Shown here piece by piece: positions 35,101 through 44,242 of a stretch of 64,000 nucleotides of DNA. The stretch is taken from the NCBI GenBank assembly GCA_948146395.1, contig OX411548.1, positions 65,119,020-65,183,019 of the forward strand, in the 5' to 3' direction. Position numbers and translations under genes: made by a program. This stretch comes from Fragum whitleyi (Eukaryota > Mollusca > Bivalvia > Cardiida > Cardiidae). Below the pieces are notes generated by a model. That model ran no database searches. It had not been told where the DNA came from and saw only the letters and a list, made by a program, of their open reading frames with translations. Numbering within the stretch: the stretch's first letter is position 1; every line of letters starts with the position of its first letter.

Positions 35101-36907
35101 GTCTAGGGCATGTGAGGTTGCTAGGTCAAATCTTAAATCATCACAGAGCAAAATGAAGGCAAGATATGACAAGCATAGTGTTGATAGGAAATTTGAACCA
35201 GGTGATAAAGTCCTTGCTCTTTTGCCAATACCTGGCCGACCCTTACAGGCAAAATATTATGGCCCGTATACTATTGATAAGAAAACAAGTGATTTGAATT
35301 ATATCATCAATACTCCCGGAAGGCGTAAAAATAAACAAATGTGTCATGCGAATATGTTAAAAAAGTATTTTGACAGAGATAGCTCTATTTCAAAACCAAT
35401 TACAGTTGTAAACACTGTCCCACAAGAATCAAATGTGATTGAATCAGAAGTTAGTTCAGACTTTAGTGAAAAATCTGTTCCTGGTCCACCTAAACTTGAG
35501 AACTCTGAAATACTAAAGAATCTTGACGACAAACTTTCACATTTGGAGCCATCTCAACGAGAAGAGCTGAAACAGTTGATTAATGAATATGAACATTTGT
35601 TTCCTGACATCCCCACAAGAACTGATAAAATATATCATGATGTCATTCTTGAAGATTCTCAACCAATAAAACAACATCCTTATAGAATGAATCCAGTGAA
35701 ACAAAAAGCCCTTCAAGATGAAGTGAATTACTTATTGGAGAATGATTTTATTGAACCCAGCCAAAGTAATTACAGTTCACCATGTATATTAGTTCCAAAG
35801 CCAAATGGAACATACAGAATGTGTACTGACTATCGAAAAGTGAACTCTGTGACAAAAACTGACTCTTTTCCTATACCAAGAATTGATGACTGTATTGGCA
35901 AAGTCGGTAATTCTAAATATGTCACCAAATTTGACCTTCTCAAAGGATTCTGGCAAGTTCCGCTCACTGATAGGGCTAAAGAAGTATCAGCATTTGCTAC
36001 TCCAACTGGTCTGTACCAGTACAAAGTTATGCCGTTTGGGATGAAAAATTATCCTGTGACGTTTCAGCAGCTTGTAAATATGGTTATAGCTGGCTTAGAT
36101 GGCTGTGACGCATACATTGATGATGTCATCATCTATACAGATACATGGAGTGACCACCTTCAAAGAATCAAACAATTCTTCGACCGTCTCAGTGATGCAA
36201 AATTGACTATTAATCTTGGAAAAACAGAATTTTGTCATGCTACTGTTACTTTCTTAGGACATCTTGTGGGACAGGGTCAAGTTAAACCTTTAGAATCTAA
36301 GGTCAATGAGTTTCCTGTGCCTGCTACTAAAAAGCAGCTGATGCGATTTCTTGGTATGGCTGGCTACTATAGAAAGTTTTGTAAGAATTTTTCTATAATA
36401 GCTGAACCTTTAACAAACTTATTAAAGAAAAACGTTAAGTTCAAATGGAATGATAACTGTCAAGTTGCCTTTGATCGCTTAAAAGCCATACTAAAGAGCA
36501 CACCAGTTCTTTCAGCACCTGATTTTGACAAATGTTTCAAATTAGCTGTTGATGCAAGTGATGTTGGTATTGATGCTGTTCTTTTGCAAGAAGACGATGA
36601 TGGTATAGATCATCCAGTTTGTTATTATTCTAAAAAATTAAACAAACATCAGAGAAACTACTCCACCATTGAAAAGGAATGTCTTGCTCTGATTTTGGCA
36701 ATCCAACATTTTGAAGTTTATTTAACATCTGCAACTTCTCCTATAGTTGTATTCAGTGACCACAATCCCTTAAGTTTTCTTCACAAACTTAAGAGTAAGA
36801 ACCAAAGATTATTGAGGTGGAGTTTGTCACTTCAAGAATTTGATCTTGATGTAAGACACATTAAAGGAAAAGACAACATTATACCAGATGCTCTGTCAAG
36901 AGTCTAA
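32159..36907 (+). CDS. gag-pol: Gag-Pol polyprotein, integrase upstream of reverse transcriptase
   Basis: A single 1582-residue frame. Gag: an N-terminal region, a long Glu/Arg coiled coil (about 78-160), a SCAN-like capsid segment (about 252-335, from YRQQFRSCRKESGQ) and a CX2CX4HX4C zinc knuckle (391-404). Protease: DTGA with Asp477 and a later LLLGND. Integrase: His730, His737, Cys767 and Cys770 zinc site, catalytic Asp801, Asp860 and Glu896 (35 residues between the last two), then a GPY module (1035-1037). Reverse transcriptase: Asp1259 and YIDD (1319-1322). RNase H: Asp1465, Glu1505/Glu1507 and Asp1534, ending in PDALSRV. All key residues are present, and no stop or frameshift separates gag from pol. 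The start is the first in-frame ATG, 200 bp after the LTR. No chromodomain or env was seen. Confidence 0.95.
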   Translation: MSFDLEKFTQEPSVELLNLGKKSDLLNLAKHYELKEVKSSLRKHEIKNILIQYFVDEDIFDEKALSLIVDVPSVTSSRELELLKLQQREKELEIERERAQLEIDEKERERQFQREKAEREREREKEEREREEREIEREREREERAFQLRLKELEIQDRANQPRYMYNDHFDVTKHFRLVPPFQENEVDTYFEHFEKVANNLKWPKEQWTLLLQSVLVGKARNIYSKLRTEQSNDYDTVKELILKGYELVPEAYRQQFRSCRKESGQTHVEFARTEEKLFDRWCYSKKKDQNYDNLRQLILIEQFKNCIQSDIKSHLDEKNVETIREAARLADDYYLTHKNYFVNKAKPASSHPQNKSMSGDSSSMSSQSNSPKPKSTGETNVQNPLSRVHCTFCKKPGHLISECFRLKRKKELSAAKPTGLTSLQPKSQPSFELNSIVKAEPNSDSCMEIFEPFMLDGFVSLSGDMCPPTPIKILRDTGASQSLILADVLPFSEKTSSGTSVLIQGVDCGVINVPLHKVNLSSDLVTGSVVVGVKHSLPFKGVHLLLGNDLAGDKVVVNPLVTDTPNVGQTDDPILQEIPDLYPSCAVTRGMAKKASLKNSNDIDLTDTFVGQYFNDEIKKSFNLSLPDTQTDSSKLCQSSPRSNDQGHEMHSKSKLIQEQQNDPEISKLIDRALPEKEMSQNPVCYYKKNGILMRKWRPFDVSADDDWAVHHQIVVPKSYRHEILSIAHESPMSGHLGVNKTYHKIMTHFIWPGLKSDVSKYCKSCHTCQMVGKPNQVIPKARLQPIPAFDEPFSRIIIDCVGPLPKTKSGSEYLLTIMCASTRFPEAIPLRNIKAKSIIKALVKFFTFVGLPKSVQSDQGSNFMSGIFQQVMHELGIKQYRSSAYHPESQGALERFHQTLKNMIRSYCFDTEKNWDEGIHLLLFAVRESVQESLGFSPFELVFGHSVRGPLTLLKEKFLADDETPLNLLQYVSDFRNKLSRACEVARSNLKSSQSKMKARYDKHSVDRKFEPGDKVLALLPIPGRPLQAKYYGPYTIDKKTSDLNYIINTPGRRKNKQMCHANMLKKYFDRDSSISKPITVVNTVPQESNVIESEVSSDFSEKSVPGPPKLENSEILKNLDDKLSHLEPSQREELKQLINEYEHLFPDIPTRTDKIYHDVILEDSQPIKQHPYRMNPVKQKALQDEVNYLLENDFIEPSQSNYSSPCILVPKPNGTYRMCTDYRKVNSVTKTDSFPIPRIDDCIGKVGNSKYVTKFDLLKGFWQVPLTDRAKEVSAFATPTGLYQYKVMPFGMKNYPVTFQQLVNMVIAGLDGCDAYIDDVIIYTDTWSDHLQRIKQFFDRLSDAKLTINLGKTEFCHATVTFLGHLVGQGQVKPLESKVNEFPVPATKKQLMRFLGMAGYYRKFCKNFSIIAEPLTNLLKKNVKFKWNDNCQVAFDRLKAILKSTPVLSAPDFDKCFKLAVDASDVGIDAVLLQEDDDGIDHPVCYYSKKLNKHQRNYSTIEKECLALILAIQHFEVYLTSATSPIVVFSDHNPLSFLHKLKSKNQRLLRWSLSLQEFDLDVRHIKGKDNIIPDALSRV

Positions 36908-37171
36908 AATTTTGAATTGTCATATCTTTAATAAAACATTGAATTTAACAGTTACATTTTACTATATTTTTTGTATATATGTATGTATGTTTGCTTATAT
37001 AACTCTTTTTCAATTCTTTTGATGAAAATTGTTTGTATTTTCATGCTAGATGTGCTGAAATATTGCAACGAATCATGATATTAACAATTATGTGATGTAT
37101 ATTATCACTGTAAATGCTAATGATAATTCAAAAAGAAAGATTTATTTCATAAACCTTTCTTTTTTTCTTTC
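36908..37171 (+). other. Element 3' untranslated region
   Basis: Non-coding AT-rich DNA between the Gag-Pol stop and the polypurine tract. No env-like frame is present. Confidence 0.8.
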
Positions 37172-37182
37172 AAGGGGGAAAG
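37172..37182 (+). promoter_or_regulatory. Polypurine tract
   Basis: AAGGGGGAAAG lies directly against the 3' LTR start (TGTTATG at 37183) and is preceded by a T/C-rich run. This is the expected plus-strand primer site. Confidence 0.9.
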
Positions 37183-37731
37183 TGTTATGTATAATCTATA
37201 AATAAACCTAATGGTATTTACCATGTCTATTTTTAGAATTAGTCTGGGGATTTTCCAATATCTCTTGACACTTTAAGGTAATAGATGTAGAAGATTTTAG
37301 ATCTTTCTAGAAAGGCCTTTTGGAAGGTGATTCAGACTCTAGAGTATTCTTATGTTCTATACTATTCCAGATTGTTCTATAGTATTATATAAAGGGGTTC
37401 CTACAGCATTCTTGGTTCACTTGATTTAGACTTATGGTTTCATTTAGTAGTACTGTGTTAAACTAAAAGGGGATTTCTTGTTATCTTAAAAGTGTGTTTG
37501 AAAGCGTGTTTAATTTTAAATTCAGATATTATTGGACTTATTATTTGTGGACCAGGAACTTAAATAAATTGGATCTAAAATTAAAACTTTAGGATTAAAC
37601 ATTCAAGGTATTGTAAATTGTTTTTGTATTAATTTCATATTGTCAATAATTCTGGTATTATTGTCAATAAATATTGTTAATTGTAAAGTTTGTTGCTGGC
37701 TTCTTTGTTCGTGTTACATTGGCACGTAACA
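37183..37731 (+). repeat. 3' LTR (549 bp)
   Basis: Same length as the 5' LTR and identical except for 37333 and 37516. TATATAAAG is at 37386-37394 and AATAAA at 37666-37671. It is followed directly by the TGAG target duplicate. Confidence 0.95.
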
Positions 37732-37735
37732 TGAG

Positions 37736-38289
37736 TGAATGCTTGGAAATAAGTATATTGAGTAGTGATTGAATAATTTCGATCTTTTGATGCTCTTAAG
37801 TGTAGTGAGTTTCATAGCGTCAATGGGCTACAAAAAAATTTCGAGTATTGATGGACACCGATGGTTTCAGACGGACAAAGCACTGTTTTTTATTTTATTT
37901 TTTTTTTGGGGGGGGGGGCGGTTGGTTTACGGGAACATTACGGGTTCCGTGTGCCTACTATAGACTAGACTTTAAGTGAGATGTAATACTAAGAGCCCAT
38001 GTTTGCCTTCTTTTACAAGGGCTTTAACCCTCTGAACTTAACAAGACTCAATATTGAGCCTCAAACATTATGCCAGGGATAAATTTTAAATGAGGTGTTA
38101 TCTTGACCTCTAGATACATGTAACTCATAACCAATATATTGAAAAAATGTTGAAACGAAATTATGTTCTTTCATATTTGTATACATAACGTATATGAATC
38201 AACAATACGGTGTTATTTTTGAACTGTATTCAATGTACCTACTTTTTTCCCATTTAAACAAACTTTTATGTGCCCAAATTTTATACATA
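37736..38289 (+). other. Block B resumed after the LTR element
   Basis: Matches 22660-22823 and then 24419-24640 of block A, including the Tc1 empty site at about 38045-38065 (CAATATTGAGCC). A T-run and G-run occur at 37890-37918. No gene is seen. Confidence 0.7.
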
Positions 38290-38495
38290 AGTGGTTAATG
38301 ATTCGAATTTCAAACGCTTAGTCACATTTACCTCGATCAAAAGCATTCTATATTGCTCGCTCAGAGCTCCATTCAGTCGTTCCAAACATTCACTCAAGCC
38401 ACTCATACACGCTCCAAAATCGTTCAAAAAAGCTTTAAAATCGTTCATATTCATAACGACCAGCGCTTCGTTCAAATCGATAAAATCATTGCACT
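38290..38495 (-). repeat. MITE-1b fragment (block B)
   Basis: Matches 24640-24830 of block A (CGATCAAAAGCATTCTATAT, GCTCAGAGCTCCATTCAGTC) and then stops where another MITE-1 begins. Confidence 0.6.
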
Positions 38496-38501
38496 ATGTT
38501 A

Positions 38502-38698
38502 CAGTTTACAACATCGTGAAATTGACAAGGTAAAAGATTTTGGAATGATTAGAGAATGAAAATGAATGAGTGTGTGGGGCGAGTTTTAAGTGAATTTAAT
38601 GGGAGGTAATCCCATATCGCAAATTTTGTTCAGGATGGACAATATAAGCGATATTGATTACCCCCCCCCCCCTTTAATAAAATATGCATACAAGCTCT
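38502..38698 (+). repeat. MITE-1 left half inserted in MITE-1b
   Basis: CAGTTTACAACATCGTGAAA follows TA at 38500-38501. It continues through the GTTCAGGATGGAC core and a C-run (38661-38672) and ends near 38698, where the LINE fragment starts. The right half is missing. Confidence 0.65.
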
Positions 38699-38699
38699 T

Positions 38700-39325
38700 T
38701 ACATTCAACCATTGTTAGATTATAGTTCATCCGCTATATTTCCTAGCAAAAGTCACTGGAAAAAATCTATATGTGAACAAATAGCAAGTAACCACTCGAT
38801 AGAATGGGATATGAGGACATCTACCTCTCAATTTCGACTTTACAGGCAAATTCAGTATGAATTTAGTAGTAATGCTTTATGGAATTATGCTAAAACTTAT
38901 CCAAATATGTTAAAACCTTGTTTTTCTGTGGCTCAATTGATTGCCTATCTTGCACGTTATGAACCTGATTGTTCACGATGCGGCGCGAGTGACATTCAAG
39001 TGAGCTTTACGGAACATATTTTATCAGCCTGTGAACGAGTGAGGCATTGCACCATTGAGTTAATTCAAAAACTTAGGCAGCATTTTTGCTCTGACATTGT
39101 TAATTTTGTATTATCTGCCAATTCGACAGAGTTCGTTCAATTATTGTTTGGAATTAATTTGCAGTTTCATTCTGTATTGAGAGACAATTGTGTCTCTTTT
39201 TACAAACTTGTTGTTTATTTCTTACACAAAGTTTGGGTTTCATATCGTTTATGCTTACAGTGAATGAAGATAATCATTGAGCGAAAAACAAAAACAAAAA
39301 CAAAACAAAACAAACAAAAAAAACG
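38700..39325 (+). pseudogene. LINE ORF2 C-terminal fragment with A-rich tail
   Basis: An open frame of ~185 codons runs from the MITE junction to the TGA at 39261-39263, with no true ATG at its start. It contains CSRCG...FTEHILSAC, a CX2CX11HX4C motif (38970-39032) like that ending the LINE protein at 16383-17963. This is typical of the C-terminus of non-LTR retrotransposon reverse transcriptases. An A-rich AAAAACAAAAACAAAAC tract follows (39282-39323), consistent with a retroposed 3' end. The RT core is absent. The assignment is by motif and context, not homology search. Confidence 0.5.
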
Positions 39326-39883
39326 CTTTATAAAGTGGTTGTAATCCGGGATTGCTGTTGTGAGCTGTAGTTTGCGTACAAATGTACGGTGACCATTGGT
39401 CGCGATAGCGAATCTGGATAGTAATTTTGCTTATGTCCTCACATTTAGATTTAATAGTAAAATGGCCATAGACGGATGCTTGTCATTTCGTTTCGGACAA
39501 GCGCCGGCATATTAATGGCAATATTAATTGCAGGATAACATCGTGTTCCTGTCAAATATCTATGTTGTTCGCTGGCCTCGTAATTACAGCTCTGGTCGAA
39601 CTAAAATTGCGAGGTTTGCGAATAGCATAAAATAAATTTCATATATAGACAAACTCTTGTATACTAGTTTTCTTCTTTGTCTGTCCGTGCCTCTGCCTGT
39701 CTTTCCCTCATCCATCCTCTCTTTCTTTGCTTCACAATCACTGCTTGGCTCAGACCCCTCATTACATGTTTACATTTTCAAACCACAATTTCAGTTTTCA
39801 CTATGTTTATATTGTTTATCACTATAATTGTTATCATGCTCTTCATATTTGGAGGAAATAAAGAATATATATATATATTAATG
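39326..39883. other. Intergenic DNA between LINE fragment and block C
   Basis: A CT-rich patch (39670-39725) and a short (TA)n (39866-39879). No gene is seen. Confidence 0.45.
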
Positions 39884-40633
39884 TTTGAGATATGACGTCA
39901 GTTCACGAACTTCTTGAAAACCCCTCGTATATACATATATTGTTTTGTCCTGAACACAAGTTCATGATGGATGTTTTGTCGACCTCTTAAGCCCGACGTT
40001 ATATTTTCAATCAGCGAATTTTAAAGATGTTTGTCAATTAATCACAAAAATCTGGCAATTTTATGTATATGATAACAACTTTTTTGTGTCTGTAAAATAT
40101 CAAATTTGTTATACTTATTATCAAATTGATAAAAACTCGGCAAAGTCTCGTTTTATCTGATTAATGGTGACTCGTTGAATAATGAGAAATATTATGACCA
40201 CGCTTCCATTATTCTCTTTATATTGTTTTAAGACTCAGTATTATCAAAATTCAATATATGGTATAATTAAAATGGCCCGATACGATGCTATTTTTTTGGT
40301 CTTCCTTTGGGAAGATAGCACTTTCTAAGGATTATATTTTACGATTATGTTGTATCGTATGATATTTGGGCATTGTTTATGAAGCATGATGTTTTCTTCA
40401 GAGCGCGATGTTTGTCAGAACAGTTGGAATAACTTCCCATTCGCTGTCCTTATTTTTTATATATCGGATATAAAGTCAAGTTGATATTAGCCAGTCTAAC
40501 GTGTTTGATTATTCGACGTTTTATATTAATGCCCTAGATCACAACTTTTCAAAATCAACGACTAAGGTTTAAAAGTCACATGCGTAATCATGTTAGAGTC
40601 AATGGTGTTCTATTTGTTATGCTCGAAAATAAT

Positions 40634-40756
40634 AGTAACAATAAAAAATAACATTAACAACAACAACAATAATAGAAATAAAATATAAAAATTATAATAA
40701 TAATAATAATAATAATAAAAATAATGATAATAATAATAAAAATAATAATAAATACC
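40634..40756. repeat. (AAT)n microsatellite, block C
   Basis: An interrupted array at the same position as those in A and B. Confidence 0.9.
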
Positions 40757-41872
40757 CATTGTTTATCAAAGAAACCAAACAACACATTTGCCCATTATAT
40801 TATTTGTATTTTAGTATCTGGAATGGGCATATTCGAACTCAAATACGAATCATTTACTTGAAAACAACAGGCGACATGCATGTGAAATATGCAAATACTC
40901 GTTTTTTTCAAAAATGAATCCGTTTGCATGGTATGTTAATTTGTTGAATGTGTATATTCTAAGATACTCAAAACACGAATAAATAATTGATTGCGTGTTT
41001 AAAAGGCAATCAACGGACAAAATGCAGGTATTTTATTACTTCGACAAATGGACGCATGACAGACCGGATATTTTCGCAGTTATAGTTACTCACATACGGA
41101 AACGTGTGCTCTTTTATACGCTAAAAGCATTATTTGTTTTCATTGTAAACAGAATTTCCTGGTTCATCGACACATTTATATCAACGTTTCGGAGCACATT
41201 AAGCCATTCGGAACATCGCTCGGACATATCCGAAAAGTGGAAAGTACCACTTATTTAAGTGTAATTTGTTTCAATTTTTAGGTAATCCGACTTCTGGTGG
41301 TACATTGGTCTATTCGCTTGAAGAAATTAATCCTTTTATGCTTTCCGTCCGTCTATGGAGTTCTTTTCGTCGATTTCATTTTTTGCAACGTCATCTATTG
41401 TTATGTTTGTGACGTCATAAAAACAAACCGTGACGAGCTTTCATGGCTGCGCCTTTATTAGTCTCGAGATCTTTTCCTTCGAATCGCTTAAATTTCCCGA
41501 CTGATATTAAGCAACCCAAATCACCGATTTAGCCCTGTGTTAAGGATGACGAAGTATTTGATACGGTTAGTAATCTTATGCAATTGGCAAATATACCCAT
41601 AAAAATTACTTACATCACTCACTCAGCGTTCCGTTCATTCATCTTCAAAACTCACTCACACCATTCATAAACACTCCAAAATTGTTCAAAAAACACGTTG
41701 GAAATATTTCGGATTGGAGTTGAATGAGTGAGAAGAGCGAGGTTTGAATGAATTTAAATGGAAGTAACATTATATCGTAATTGCGTTCAAGATGAACGCA
41801 AATAGCGACCCTTATATCACCCCCCTTTAAAAATATACATAAACGTTTTATAGACAGATTTATACAGTTAAC

Positions 41873-42295
41873 AACATCTTGAAATTGACATCCATCTTGA
41901 TCAAAATGATTCCAAAGCATTCATTCAGTGCTCCATTCATTCTTTCTAAACACTCACTCAGATCATTCAAAAACGCTCCAAACTCACTGAAAAAGATAGA
42001 ATCAACAACAACATTTAAAATATATAAAGCTTGAAAAAAATCTCGATTTCATTGACGAATGCGGCAAGTCTACTGACATACTGTTCAATTTGTAAACGTA
42101 TGATAGGTTCTTGAAGAAATAGGAAGCTATTTATAGAACCTTTTTCTGCATATTTTATTAAAGGGAGATAATTGATATCGCTTATTTTGTTCATTCTGAA
42201 CAAAATTTGCGGTTTTGGATTAACTCCCATTAAATTCACTCAAAACTCGCTCCAAACACTCAATAAATTTCATTCCAAATTATTGGAACTTATTC
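41873..42295 (-). repeat. MITE-1 copy, inverted (block C only)
   Basis: Starts CAGTTAACAACATCTTG after TA. It has the inverted right half (CAAAGCATTCATTCAGTGCT), then the GTTCATTCTGAAC core, then the inverted left half. The far terminus is worn. The equivalent position in blocks A and B has no such copy. Confidence 0.7.
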
Positions 42296-42532
42296 AAGGG
42301 TTTAAACACCCAAAACCTGACAATATTCAATATTGAACCTAAAAGCTAAAAGTGTAAAAAAAACACTTTATTATTTAACCTGATTCACTATATACTGACT
42401 ATTCTTTTTTACCGATTTAAACATATTTTTGACGCCCAAATATTATACAAAAGTGGTTAATGACTCGAATTTTAAATGCTAGAGCACAGGCACTGAGTCA
42501 GTAAGTAACAACGTGAAATTGACATTCACCTC

Positions 42533-42746
42533 CAGGGGTTTCCTTCAGAAATTCAGTTCCACCTGACCGGTGGGCAAGTTACTTTCAAATCTTACTTGTC
42601 CACAGTAAAAACTACTTGTCCATAGAAAGTATGTATGCAGTTTATTTCGTAAAATTTTTTCTTGTCCTGTGGGCAAATCCCAAACAAAATCACTTACCCA
42701 CAGAGATTATCACTTGTTCTGGGCAAGTTGGCATCCACCTAAGTGA
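42533..42746. repeat. Small element rich in GGGCAAG motifs, nested
   Basis: Interrupts the MITE-1b sequence between ATTCACCTC and CTTCGATC. The ends CAGGGGTTTCCTTCAG and the complement of CAGTGGTTCACTTAG are imperfect inverted repeats. Inside, TGGGCAAG/CTTGTCC motifs repeat in both orientations. No convincing target duplication was seen. Confidence 0.5.
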
Positions 42747-42914
42747 ACCACTGACTTCGATCAAAACCACTCTACAGCGCTCGGTTATTGCCCCATTCAA
42801 TCATTTCATTCAAATCGATAGAATCATTGCACTATTTTATTATTGGTGTGGATTTCAAAGTGTCTTGATAAGCCCGAACAGATACACAAACAGGAATATA
42901 CGCTTATTTTTATA

Positions 42915-43351
42915 CAGTTAAAAACATCTTGAAATTGACAAGCTGAATAATATTGGAATGGTTTTGAATAAAATTGAATTAGTGTGTGGAGCTAGTTTTG
43001 AGTGAAATTAAAGGGAGGTAACCCAATATGGCTAATTTTGTTCAAGATGAACAAAATTGGCTATATTTATTACCTCCCTTTAATAGAATATACGTAAATT
43101 CCTGTTCGTGTGTCTTCATGGACAAATAACACACTGAAACACCCACAGAAGCAATAAAAATGGTGGAATAATTAGATCAATTTGATTTCAATGTTGAACG
43201 TCTTAGTCGACTTCGAAATGTTTTCTTAAGACTTATGAACGTTTCTTGGTCGATTTGAGTGTGTGTTTGGAGAGAATGAATTGATCGCTGAGTGAGCGAA
43301 TAAGAATGATTTTTATCGGAATGGTTGTCCATTTCACGATGTAATAAGCTG
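42915..43351 (+). repeat. MITE-1 copy nested in MITE-1b
   Basis: 437 bp. Starts CAGTTAAAAACATCTTG after TA (42913-42914) and ends TTTCACGATGTAATAAGCTG before TA (43352-43353). The core is GTTCAAGATGAAC within a GGGAGGTAA...TTACCTCCC pair. Block A lacks it at this position, which defines its edges. Confidence 0.8.
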
Positions 43352-43400
43352 TAAATGGAGGTATTAAGTTACCGCTAGATTCGTCCAATTGGACGAAATT

Positions 43401-43740
43401 ATCGATACTTTATTACCTCCCCATTAATTTCATTCAAAACCGATTTGACGAAATAATCGATACTTTATTACCTCCCCATTAATTTCATTCAAAACCGATT
43501 TGACGAAATAATCGATACTTTATTACCTCCCCATTAATTTCATTCAAAACCGATTTGACGAAATAATCGATACTTTATTACCTCCCCATTAATTTCATTC
43601 AAAACCGATTTGACGAAATAATCGATACTTTATTACCTCCCCATTAATTTCATTCAAAACCGATTTGACGAAATAATCGATACTTTATTACCTCCCCATT
43701 AATTTCATTCAAAACCGATTTGACGAAATAATCGATACTG
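43401..43740. repeat. 55-bp minisatellite, six full copies plus a partial
   Basis: Units start ATCGATACTTTATTACCTCC at 43401, 43456, 43511, 43566, 43621 and 43676, and are practically identical. A degenerate unit begins at 43731. Block A has only about two. There are no unique spacers, so it is not a CRISPR array. Confidence 0.95.
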
Positions 43741-43891
43741 AAATACCTTCCCATTAATTTCATTCAAAACTCGCTCCTCCTACTCATTCAATATAATTCC
43801 GAAATTATTCCAAAATCTTCGACCTTCCCAATTTCACGATGCCATTAACCGTACTACTTACTCACTGTTCATCTTATTGGCTTGTGCTTAA

Positions 43892-44242
43892 GCCAGGGCT
43901 CGTGCTAGTGTTTGAAATTAGGATCCCATTGACCCCTTAATCATTAAAATCTGTAGGTCAAAACAGATTTTAAAGGGGTCAAAAGAACAGAAAGAGCAAA
44001 TTACGAGTAGAATTTGTAGGTTTAAGAACCAATTGACCTTTCCTTGTAAAAATGGGGAAAAAGCAATTAATTAGTACAATTTTGATTAGTATATTGGATG
44101 CATCAAAAAGTTTTGACCCTTAGAAATTTCTTTCAAGGGGGTCACATAGACTCTCTTGGGGTAAATTTCTAATGGTCTTAATAAGATTTAATCAGATTTT
44201 CGAGGCTGAAAGCCCTGGTTTAAGGGTCAAACACGAGCCCTA
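43892..44242. repeat. Candidate TTAA-flanked element, block C only (351 bp)
   Basis: TTAA at 43888-43891 and 44243-44246. The ends GCCAGGGCTCGTG and the complement of TAGGGCTCGTGTTTG share GGGCTCGTG. Block A reads continuously across the site. TTAA duplication suggests a piggyBac-type mechanism, though the ends differ from those of the 221-bp piggyBac-like MITEs. Confidence 0.55.

Larger units (their letters stand above)
31406..37735 (+). mobile_element. Complete Gmr1-like gypsy LTR retrotransposon with TSD
   Basis: The element proper is 31410-37731, flanked by TGAG at 31406-31409 and 37732-37735. It comprises 549-bp LTRs, a primer-binding site, a single Gag-Pol frame, a polypurine tract and a second LTR with two mismatches to the first. 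Pol order is protease, integrase, reverse transcriptase, RNase H, which defines the Gmr1-like group of Ty3/gypsy elements; other gypsy lineages have integrase last. It sits in block B, within sequence whose uninterrupted relative is at 22640-22700. Near-identical LTRs and an unbroken frame indicate a recent insertion that may still be competent. No envelope frame is present. Confidence 0.92.
26623..38500 (+). repeat. Block B of the tandem triplication (with insertions)
   Basis: Collinear with block A from 26623 to 31405, then interrupted by the LTR retrotransposon (31410-37731), then resuming to about 38500. Other B-only insertions are the SINE (27945-28111), a short retroposon (28389-28493) and a ~335-bp segment (about 28775-29110). 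Without these the unit is about the same length as A without its Tc1. Confidence 0.8.
42497..43862 (-). repeat. MITE-1b copy carrying two nested elements and a minisatellite (block C)
   Basis: The outer copy starts AGTAACAACGTGAAATTGAC and ends TTTCACGATGCCATTAACCG. It corresponds to 24658-25164 of block A, where it is ~500 bp. Here it is enlarged by insertions at 42533-42746 and 42915-43351 and by the 55-bp repeat array. Confidence 0.65.

Noticed and set aside
32379..36024. Minus-strand frames inside the retrotransposon
   Set aside because: Antisense shadows of Gag-Pol; the Phe/Leu-rich one mirrors the Glu/Arg coiled coil.
36908..37182. Possible env gene after pol
   Set aside because: Only ~265 bp remain before the polypurine tract and no open frame of useful length is present.
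43401..43740. Regular repeats resembling a CRISPR array
   Set aside because: 55-bp head-to-tail units with no spacers in eukaryotic DNA; a minisatellite.
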